Below, one piece after another: positions 1 through 5,346 of a stretch of DNA of 6,968 bases. Below the pieces are notes generated by a model. The model made no database searches, was not told the DNA's origin, and worked only from the letters and a program-made list of their open reading frames with translations. The stretch is from Acidobacteriota bacterium. GTDB taxonomy: Bacteria > Acidobacteriota > Polarisedimenticolia > Gp22-AA2. A program made the translations under genes and the position numbers. Each line of letters begins with the position of its first letter. Position 1 is the first letter of the stretch. The stretch lies in assembly GCA_016177515.1 (NCBI GenBank), contig JACOUZ010000111.1, positions 1 through 6,968 on the forward strand. The letters run 5' to 3'.

Positions 1-1458
1 AAGCCCGAGGTCCTCCAGGCGCGCGACCGCGGGGAGGCCCCCGACCCGATCGCCTGGGAACGCCGCTTCGGTCCCGACCTGTCGCGCATCGGCGCCAAGG
101 CGAGGCCGGAATGGATCTACCAGTGGATCCAGGACCCGCGGCAATACAACCCCGAGACGCGCATGCCGAGCCTGCGCCTGACGCAGCGGGAGGCGCTCGA
201 CATCACCGCCTACCTGGTGTCGCTCAAGGACGACGCGTTCCCGGAGGGACGCATCGCCCCCCTCAAGCCGCAACCCGAGGCACGCGACCGCGCCCTGCTC
301 GCGTATCTGTCGCAGAGGATGCCGCCGCCGGACGCGCAGGCCCGGATCGATTCGCTGAGCGACCAGGATCGGGATGTCCTGCTCGGCGAGCGGACGATTT
401 CCCGCTATGGTTGCTTCGGCTGCCACCTGATCCCGGGCTTCGAGAAAACACCGCCCATCGGGACCGACCTGTCCGAGGAGGGGAGCAAGCCCGCCGATCT
501 TCTGCTGTTCGGCTTTGTGCCGATCGAGCACAGCACGCCTGCCTGGTTCGTCCAGAAACTGAAGGACCCGCGCTCCTTCGACGCCGGGCACCAGGCGCCA
601 TTCTACGACCGCCTGCGCATGCCGCAGTTCGGCTTCGGCCAGGAGGATGCGGAGGCCGTCACTCTCGTCCTTCAGGGCCTGACCAAGGAGAGGGTGCCCC
701 TGGAAAGCGCGCGCCTCCTGTCGGCGCGCGACGAGGCGATCGAGGCGGGCCGACGCCTGGTGCGCGACTACAACTGCCAGGGCTGCCATGCCCTGGACGG
801 GCGCGGCGGCGTGGTCCGCGACGCCATCGCCCAGAACCTCGCGGCCGAGGGCCGGTCCGAGGAAGAGGCGCGGTCGCTGGCGCCGAGTTTCTCTCCTCCC
901 ATACTCGACGGGGAGGGGGACAAGGTGCAGCCCGACTGGCTGTTCGCGTTCCTGAAGAACCCGACGCCGATCAGGCTCTGGCTGGAGGTGCGCATGCCGA
1001 CCTTCGGTTTCACCGACGACGAGGCCGATCGGCTCGTGCACCACTTCGCGGCCCGGGACCAGCGCACCTTCCCGTTCCAGACGCTGCCCCAGGCGCCTCC
1101 CGCGGGCCCGGAGATGCAGGCGGCGCTCAGGATGTTCGGACCCGACTACTTCAACTGCTGGAGCTGCCACCAGCAGGGGGCCCGCAAGCCCTCCGGGCCT
1201 CCCGAGGGATGGGCCCCCGACCTGATGCTGGCCTTCCAGAGACTGAATGCAGACTGGATCGAGCGCTGGCTGGCGAACCCGCAGAAGCTGATGCCCGGCA
1301 CCAAGATGCCGACCTACTACGATCCGGAGGACCCGGCGGGGTCGGCGCCACCGGACGTCCTCGGAGGCGATCCGCAGAGGCAGATGAAGGCGCTGGGCGC
1401 GTATGTCTTCACGCTCGGCCTCAGGCGCTCGGGCGCGGGCGGGCCCGCGCAGCCGTAG
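1..1458 (+). CDS. Multiheme c-type cytochrome, 5'-truncated by the window edge
   Basis: Probable periplasmic electron carrier with covalently bound c-type haems. The frame is open from base 1, so the start is outside the window; 485 residues are visible, ending at TAG 1456-1458. Three CXXCH haem-binding motifs are seen: CFGCH (nt 412-426), CQGCH (775-789) and CWSCH (1156-1170). Each is followed 50-75 residues later by an (R/K)MP motif that may supply the axial Met (Met codons at 619, 994 and 1306). An earlier RMP (Met codon 163) with a similar preceding helix implies a fourth haem whose CXXCH lies upstream. Before each MP is a W-x2-(F/W)-(L/I/V) helix followed by (D/N)P, so the protein is a tandem array of one unit. 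No membrane segment or C-terminal anchor is seen. Similar cytochromes often accompany quinol:cytochrome c reductase genes, but no such gene is visible here. Cytochrome identity is firm; its partner is unknown. Confidence 0.9.
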   Translation, partial: KPEVLQARDRGEAPDPIAWERRFGPDLSRIGAKARPEWIYQWIQDPRQYNPETRMPSLRLTQREALDITAYLVSLKDDAFPEGRIAPLKPQPEARDRALLAYLSQRMPPPDAQARIDSLSDQDRDVLLGERTISRYGCFGCHLIPGFEKTPPIGTDLSEEGSKPADLLLFGFVPIEHSTPAWFVQKLKDPRSFDAGHQAPFYDRLRMPQFGFGQEDAEAVTLVLQGLTKERVPLESARLLSARDEAIEAGRRLVRDYNCQGCHALDGRGGVVRDAIAQNLAAEGRSEEEARSLAPSFSPPILDGEGDKVQPDWLFAFLKNPTPIRLWLEVRMPTFGFTDDEADRLVHHFAARDQRTFPFQTLPQAPPAGPEMQAALRMFGPDYFNCWSCHQQGARKPSGPPEGWAPDLMLAFQRLNADWIERWLANPQKLMPGTKMPTYYDPEDPAGSAPPDVLGGDPQRQMKALGAYVFTLGLRRSGAGGPAQP

Positions 1459-1524
1459 GAGTGTGTCCGAGTCATAGCATGGGCCGCGCTTCCGGAGCTC
1501 TGGGCCCCCGGCCGCCGAGGCGTT

Positions 1525-1536
1525 AGAATCGATTCT
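1525..1536. repeat. Perfect 12-base palindrome upstream of the cupredoxin gene
   Basis: AGAATCGATTCT is a perfect inverted repeat in the gap between the multiheme cytochrome and the cupredoxin gene, 24 bases before the start codon. It is A/T-rich compared with its surroundings. It could be an operator half-site pair or could overlap a -10-like hexamer (TAGAAT, 1524-1529), but I see no convincing -35 element at the right distance. Its function is unproven. Confidence 0.3.
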
Positions 1537-1543
1537 CTACTCC

Positions 1544-1549
1544 AGGAGG
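1544..1549 (+). promoter_or_regulatory. Strong Shine-Dalgarno site for the cupredoxin gene
   Basis: AGGAGG matches the anti-Shine-Dalgarno consensus. It lies 11 bases before the ATG at 1561, a slightly long spacing, and only 3 bases before an out-of-frame ATG at 1553. That earlier ATG opens a three-codon frame (Met-Lys-Pro-stop) whose TGA overlaps the 1561 start as ATGA. The signal peptide read from 1561 supports that start as the real one. Confidence 0.7.
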
Positions 1550-1560
1550 AGCATGAAACC

Positions 1561-2334
1561 ATGAGCAGAACCCGAGTGACCCCCGTATTCCTGCTGGTCC
1601 CCGCCCTCGCGCTTCTGGCCTCCGGCCCGGCGCTCGCGGGGGACATCGTCGGAAAAGTGAAATACGCAGGGAAGGCGCCGGCCCCGGCGAAGATCTCGAT
1701 CACCAAGGACCAGGCGGTCTGCGGCAAGGTGAATCACGAGGACGAGTCCTTGATCGTCGGCGCCGACAAGGGCGTGAAATATGTGGTCGTGAAGGTCGCC
1801 GATCCGAAGGACGGCAGGAAGATGTCCCCGGCCAAGAGGCCGTCCCTCGACCAGAACGGCTGCAAGTTCATTCCGCACGTGGAGATCGTCCCGGCCGGCC
1901 AGGAAATCGACATCATCAACAGCGACGGGATCCTCCACAACATCCATTCCTTCCCGAAGAACAACACACCCTTCAACAAGGCCCAGCCAAAGTTCAAGAA
2001 GGTGATGCCGGCCTCCTTCGAGAAGCCGGACGTCGTGCAGATCAAGTGCGATGTGCACAGCTGGATGAGCGGCTGGATCGTCGTGGCGGAGCACGCCTAT
2101 TACTCCCTGACCGACGCCTCCGGAGGCTACAGGATCTCCGATGTCCCGGCGGGCAGTTACACGCTCGAGACCTGGCACGAGAAGCTCGGCAAGCAGACGA
2201 AGCCGGTCACCGTGCCGGCGACCGGGTCGGTCACCGTCGATCTCGAGTACGCCGCCAAGTACGTCCAGACTTCCTGTCGACCTTCGATTCCTAGCGACGA
2301 GATCCTTTGTCCAGGCTGCGGATGTAGGCGATGA
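1561..2334 (+). CDS. Secreted cupredoxin-like protein with carboxypeptidase-regulatory-like domain
   Basis: Likely a periplasmic copper protein in electron transfer or copper handling. Residues 1-26 form a signal peptide (Arg at 3 and 5, hydrophobic 9-20, A-L-A before Gly27). Residues about 28-178 look like a plastocyanin/cupredoxin fold: a conserved NGCKFIPH stretch (99-106), ILHNIH (124-129) and KCDVHSWM (162-169). Candidate copper ligands are His126 or His129, Cys163, His166 and Met169. The C-x2-H-x2-M spacing is tighter than in plastocyanin, so the copper site should be treated as predicted. Residues about 179-230 (GGYRISDVPAGSYTLETWHEKLG region) match the carboxypeptidase-regulatory-like beta-sandwich often fused to this family. 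The last 15-20 residues, with three cysteines near the end, are read from sequence antisense to the convergent cytochrome gene and look like a run-on tail. The gene follows the multiheme cytochrome by 102 bases on the same strand, so the two may be functionally linked. Confidence 0.85.
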   Translation: MSRTRVTPVFLLVPALALLASGPALAGDIVGKVKYAGKAPAPAKISITKDQAVCGKVNHEDESLIVGADKGVKYVVVKVADPKDGRKMSPAKRPSLDQNGCKFIPHVEIVPAGQEIDIINSDGILHNIHSFPKNNTPFNKAQPKFKKVMPASFEKPDVVQIKCDVHSWMSGWIVVAEHAYYSLTDASGGYRISDVPAGSYTLETWHEKLGKQTKPVTVPATGSVTVDLEYAAKYVQTSCRPSIPSDEILCPGCGCRR

Positions 2335-3525
2335 GGGAGCGGAGCGAGGCCTCGTCCGGCAGGGAGTCGGCGTAGGAGGGCATGGCGGCGCCCACACCCA
2401 GGAGGATCGAGCGCTCGAGCGCTTCGGGAGAGGCGCCGGCGCGCAGGGCGCAGGCGTGTGTCAGGTCGGATGAGCGCGGCACGGCGGCCCCCGCGGCATC
2501 CGCCCAGGCGGCGCCGGCATCGCGGCGCGACATCCCCTTCCCGTCAGCGCCGTGGCAGGAGGCGCAGCCCAGCACATCCCAGAGCCGCCGTCCCGCCGCG
2601 TGGTCTCCCCTTTCCGCCTCGCCGGCGCCCCCCGATGCCGGGGGGATGGCTCCGTCCCGGCCGACGCCAAGGCCGGTGCCACGCAGGGCGGGCGCGAGCT
2701 CCTTCACGGCAAGGACCAGGGCCCAGCGATCGCGCTGCGGCAGCCAGTAGAACGCCGGCATCGCGGCGCCGGTGCCGGAGCCCAGGGTGATGGTCCGGAA
2801 CAGGTCGGTGTCTGCGGGAGGCCGCCCCGGGGGTGTTGACTTGAAGCGGTGGTGCCCGGCCGCGAGGTCGCGCGGCCGGATGCCGAAGAAGTCGGCCGCC
2901 TCCCCCCTGCCGTCCCCGCGATCACCGTGACAGGAGGCGCAGTGCCGGCGATACAGCTCCCGACCCCGGTCGAGAAGCCCCCGGTCCGCGACCGGTGCGG
3001 GCGGCACGTCCGGATCGCGGCGCCTCCATTCGGCCCAGACGTCGCGCCGCCCCCGGCCGAGCGCCTGGAGGTACGCGACCAGCTCGGCCGCCCCGCGCGT
3101 CGGCACCGGCAACCCGCCGGATGCCCGGAACAGATGCCGGGACGGCGGCATGCGCGATCCGCGCACGACGGCGGCGGGAGCGTAGAAATGAGCAAAATGC
3201 CATTCGTCGCTGTGCCGGTGTCCCTCCAGGCCGAGATCGGGCCCGACCCGCGAGCCCGCGTCCTTGAGCGCGGGCCCGGGCGGCAGGTTCGGGGGACCGT
3301 ACGGACGCGGTCGATCGAACAGGGTGTGGCAGCGGGCGCAATTCTCCGCGCGATAGACCGCCTCGCCCGCGCGCTCGCTGTCGGTCGACAGGACAGTATC
3401 GCGGCCACCCGGAGTCCCGGCTCCCGGGCCGGGGGCTCCGGAGCGATCGACGCTGCAGGCCGGAGCCAGGACGATTGCAACCACGAGCAGGAGATGCGGA
3501 AGCCGAGTCGGGCCCGGCCGGCCAT
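2291..3525 (-). CDS. Exported triheme cytochrome c with FixO/CcoO-like first domain
   Basis: Probable periplasmic electron donor to the oxidase encoded upstream. The continuous frame (about 411 residues, stop TAG 2293-2291) has three haem motifs: CARCH (3340-3326), CASCH (2941-2927) and CASCH (2566-2552). The first domain carries GPDLGLEGHRHSDEWHF, then AHFYAP and SRMPP, closely resembling the mono-haem FixO/CcoO subunit of cbb3 oxidases. The second and third domains are ordinary class I cytochrome c domains with AMP Met ligands (AAMPAFYW, AAMPSYAD). An export signal is clear (LLLVVAIVLAPAC), either a degenerate lipobox or an AxA signal-peptidase site. The start is unresolved: the best ATG (3525-3523), with AGGA 9 bases upstream, is one base out of frame with the signal peptide, while in-frame alternatives are GTG 3595 (overlapping the previous gene) or GTG 3484 (inside the hydrophobic core). 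A missing base between 3525 and about 3490 would explain this. It is last in the oxidase operon. Confidence 0.85.
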
Positions 3526-3534
3526 CGCGTGTGA

Positions 3535-3538
3535 TCCT
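3535..3538 (-). promoter_or_regulatory. Candidate Shine-Dalgarno site for the triheme cytochrome
   Basis: AGGA lies 9 bases before the ATG at 3525 and overlaps the TAG stop of the preceding small gene (3539-3537), an arrangement typical of coupled translation. It supports 3525 as the intended start even though the present sequence is out of frame there. A longer purine run, GGGGGAG, lies just upstream at 3546-3540, partly inside a palindrome. Confidence 0.4.
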
Positions 3539-3809
3539 ACTCCCCCGCCGGCGGGGGCGCCTCCCCGGAGGCGCGGGCCGCGTTCCGCTGGGCACGGTAG
3601 ACGAGGGCGACGAACCACGAGACGACGAGGATGAGGGTGCCCAGAAGGAAGTAGATGCTGAAGGCGAGTCCCCTGCCGACCTTCCCGGACGCGGCGGCAG
3701 CGCCGCACATGGCGCACTGCGCCAGGATCCCGGGCGAAAGGAGAAGGCCGCCGGACAGGGCCAAGAGGGCGGCGGCCAGGCGGCCGGGAGACCGGGTGAG
3801 ACGTCGCAT
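3537..3809 (-). CDS. Small membrane protein with exported CxxC motif, unknown function
   Basis: A 90-residue protein that I cannot assign to a named function. Residues 1-30 look like a signal peptide (MRRLTRSPGR, then a Leu/Ala-rich core, ending ILA). Directly after the likely cleavage site comes QCAMCG (Cys32 and Cys35), then a short Ala/Gly-rich linker, one transmembrane helix (about 48-71) and a charged tail with Pro-rich APPPAGE. The predicted product is therefore a tiny single-pass protein showing a CxxC pair outside the cytoplasm. The ATG follows the ctaE stop by only 3 bases and has no visible Shine-Dalgarno site, so translation is probably coupled to ctaE. Its position among oxidase structural and haem genes suggests a part in oxidase assembly, copper or thiol handling, or a small accessory subunit; this is inference. 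Hydropathy and gene position make a real gene likely. Confidence 0.75.
   Translation of the reverse strand: MRRLTRSPGRLAAALLALSGGLLLSPGILAQCAMCGAAAASGKVGRGLAFSIYFLLGTLILVVSWFVALVYRAQRNAARASGEAPPPAGE
3542..3574. repeat. Two adjacent GC-rich palindromes at the end of the small CxxC gene
   Basis: Bases 3542-3557 are a perfect 16-base palindrome (CCCCCGCCGGCGGGGG). Next to it, sharing base 3557, bases 3557-3574 form an inverted repeat with arms GCGCCTCC and GGAGGCGC around CC. In the - strand mRNA both could fold as hairpins within the last codons of the small gene, 17-50 bases before the ATG of the triheme cytochrome, and the nearer one covers part of a GGGGGAG purine run. No U-tract follows, so this is not a standard terminator. 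It also encodes the Pro/Ala-rich tail of the small protein. Confidence 0.45.
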
Positions 3810-3812
3810 CGT

Positions 3813-4421
3813 CTATATAAGATACAGCACAACGTAGAGGCCGAGCCAGACCAGGCCGACGAAGTGCCAGTACAGGGCGCACACTTCGATGGCCCGCTGC
3901 CGCCGGTCCGGAACCCACAGCTCGCGCTGCCGGAGCGCGATGGCCAGGAGCCAGGCGACTCCGCTGACGGCATGCGCCGCGTGGACGCCCGTCAGGACGT
4001 AGAAGGTCGTGCCGTAGGTCGTCCCCGAGAACGACAGGCCCGAGCCGAACAACATCGACCATTGCGCCACCTGGAGGGCGAGGAACAGCACCCCGAGACA
4101 TGCGGCCGCGAACAGGGCGCGCCTCAGGCCGCGCGCGTCCAGGCCGCGCAGTGCGCGAACGCCCCGACGCAATGCCAGGCTGGACAGGGCGATCACCAGG
4201 GTGTTGAAACCGGCCAGGCCCACGGGCAGCCGCGGCAACCCCGGGCCGGGCCAGGCCCCCGCGGCGTAACGCAGCACGAGGTAGGCGCCGATCAGGCCGG
4301 CGAACAGCATGGTCCCCGCCATCAGGAAGACGAGCGTCCCGAGCCGGTGGTTCTCCGTCCCCGGCCTCGCGGGGGGCTGGCGGCCGGCGGGCGGATCGTT
4401 CGTCATGGAATGGGGCGGCAC
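3813..4421 (-). CDS. ctaE: Cytochrome c oxidase subunit III
   Basis: Non-catalytic membrane subunit of the haem-copper oxidase, thought to stabilise subunit I and support proton uptake. The 202 residues fit a short five-helix subunit III. Recognisable segments are NHRLGTLVFLMAGTMLFAGLIG (residues 24-45, first helix), LQVAQWSMLFGSGLSFSGTTYG followed by TFYVLTGVHAAHAVSG (the family's H-x3-H helix), and the end ALYWHFVGLVWLGLYVVLYL. The start is taken as GTG 4421 because TAGAGG (4434-4429) lies 7 bases upstream; an ATG five codons later (4406) has no such site. Two acidic residues usual in the family seem absent: the Glu of the first helix (SExMxFxG in most homologues) is Gly36, and the Glu before Trp in the LQxxEW-type segment is Gln. 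It follows ctaB by 10 bases and precedes the small CxxC gene by 3. Confidence 0.92.
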   Translation of the reverse strand: MPPHSMTNDPPAGRQPPARPGTENHRLGTLVFLMAGTMLFAGLIGAYLVLRYAAGAWPGPGLPRLPVGLAGFNTLVIALSSLALRRGVRALRGLDARGLRRALFAAACLGVLFLALQVAQWSMLFGSGLSFSGTTYGTTFYVLTGVHAAHAVSGVAWLLAIALRQRELWVPDRRQRAIEVCALYWHFVGLVWLGLYVVLYLI

Positions 4422-4428
4422 GCAGGAG

Positions 4429-4434
4429 CCTCTA
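4429..4434 (-). promoter_or_regulatory. Shine-Dalgarno site deciding the ctaE GTG start
   Basis: TAGAGG lies 7 bases upstream of the GTG at 4421, and its TAG is also the stop codon of ctaB. The alternative ATG at 4406 has only a C-rich stretch in front of it. This favours the GTG start and indicates termination-reinitiation coupling of ctaB and ctaE. Confidence 0.6.
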
Positions 4435-5346
4435 TCCCGGGGGCGCCGTCCGGTCGAGGGCCATCAGGCAGAGAAGGACCGGGAGGTAGATGACGGAAGC
4501 GAGGAGGAGCCGCCGCGCGGCCCGCGCCGTCGGGTTCAGGACGATCGGGACCGCGCAGGCCGTCAGTACGATCCCGAGGGCCAGGGCGCCGTAAAAATAG
4601 ACCTCCCCGGAGACATCGACCATCGACGGCATGAGACTGAGAGGCAGGAGGACCAGGCAGTGCGCCAGGATCTGTCTTCCCGTGCTGCCGCCGGCCGGAT
4701 CCACCACCGGCAGGAGGCGAAAGCCGCCCCGGGCATAGTCGTCGCGGTAGAGAATGGCGATCGACAGGGAGTGCGGCAGCTGCCAGACAAACAGGATGGC
4801 GAACAGGACGATGCCCCCTGCGGCGATCTCCCCCTGCGCCGCGGTCCAGCCGCCGAGCGGCGGCAGCGCCCCGGGTATCGCGCCGACCAGCGTGCACAGG
4901 GACGACACGCGCTTGAGCGGCGTGTACACCAGGACATAGCTCGACAGCGTGAGCGCGGCCAGGCCGGCGGTGAGCAGATTGACGGTCAGCGCCAGGTGCA
5001 GCAGACCGGCGGCCGAAATGCCGAGAGCGAAGAGCAGGGCGTGCATCGGCTCCATGCGGCCGGCGGGGAGCGGCCTCCCGCGGGTGCGGTGCATGAGGCC
5101 GTCCTGATCCCGCTCCACGTACTGGTTGAGGGCGCTGGTGCCGGCGGCGACCAGTGCGGTCCCCAGAAGGGTGTTCAGAAGCAGGACGATGTCGAGCGAC
5201 CGGCTCGATCCCAGATAGAAGCCGACGAGGGTGGTGATGAGGACGAGCGTTGTGACGCGCGGCTTGGTCAGCTCGAAAAAGTCGCCCAGCCGCACGCGGG
5301 CGCTCGGGCGGACGAGCGGCCGGGCCGCCTCGTTCAGGACGCTCAT
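4432..5346 (-). CDS. ctaB: Haem O synthase (protohaem IX farnesyltransferase)
   Basis: Integral membrane prenyltransferase of the UbiA superfamily that attaches a farnesyl group to haem B to give haem O, the precursor of haem A. The 304-residue length fits the family. The first Asp-rich motif is at residues 74-94 (NQYVERDQDGLMHRT, then RPLP), and the second at about 200-208 (YRDDYARGG), preceded by VWQLPH. The early signature LTKPRVT (26-32) is also typical, and the rest is alternating hydrophobic helices. The start is ATG 5346, which overlaps the ctaA stop in an ATGA tetranucleotide and has GGGAG (5357-5353) six bases upstream. A much longer open frame extends upstream but is only a shadow of ctaA. 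Placement between ctaA and ctaE shows it supplies cofactor for the oxidase of this operon. Confidence 0.96.
   Translation of the reverse strand: MSVLNEAARPLVRPSARVRLGDFFELTKPRVTTLVLITTLVGFYLGSSRSLDIVLLLNTLLGTALVAAGTSALNQYVERDQDGLMHRTRGRPLPAGRMEPMHALLFALGISAAGLLHLALTVNLLTAGLAALTLSSYVLVYTPLKRVSSLCTLVGAIPGALPPLGGWTAAQGEIAAGGIVLFAILFVWQLPHSLSIAILYRDDYARGGFRLLPVVDPAGGSTGRQILAHCLVLLPLSLMPSMVDVSGEVYFYGALALGIVLTACAVPIVLNPTARAARRLLLASVIYLPVLLCLMALDRTAPPG

Noticed and set aside
1433..1450. GC inverted repeat (GCGCGGGC / GCCCGCGC) at the end of the multiheme cytochrome, considered as a terminator
   Set aside because: It lies inside the coding sequence, leaves a two-base loop at full stem length, and no T-run follows.
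111..1526. 471-codon + strand frame overlapping the multiheme cytochrome
   Set aside because: The overlapping frame 1 carries three CXXCH motifs and the repeat structure; this alternative is Arg/Gly/Pro-rich with no domain.
1500..1529. Possible sigma-70 promoter with -10 TAGAAT before the cupredoxin gene
   Set aside because: The bases 16-18 upstream are G/C-rich with no TTGACA-like hexamer. A promoter may exist but cannot be supported.
2628..2645. CCCCCC/GGGGGG inverted repeat inside the triheme cytochrome gene
   Set aside because: It falls in a Pro/Gly-rich linker and is explained by GC-rich codon use.
3811..3826. A/T-rich TATATAAG stretch, considered as a -10 promoter element
   Set aside because: It encodes the last codons of ctaE (Tyr-Leu-Ile-stop), and no matching -35 is visible on either strand at a suitable distance.
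2704..4101. 465-codon - strand frame across the triheme cytochrome, the small gene and ctaE
   Set aside because: It crosses three genes in a different frame and lacks haem motifs. Only its ATG at 3525 is of interest, as the probable true start of the cytochrome.
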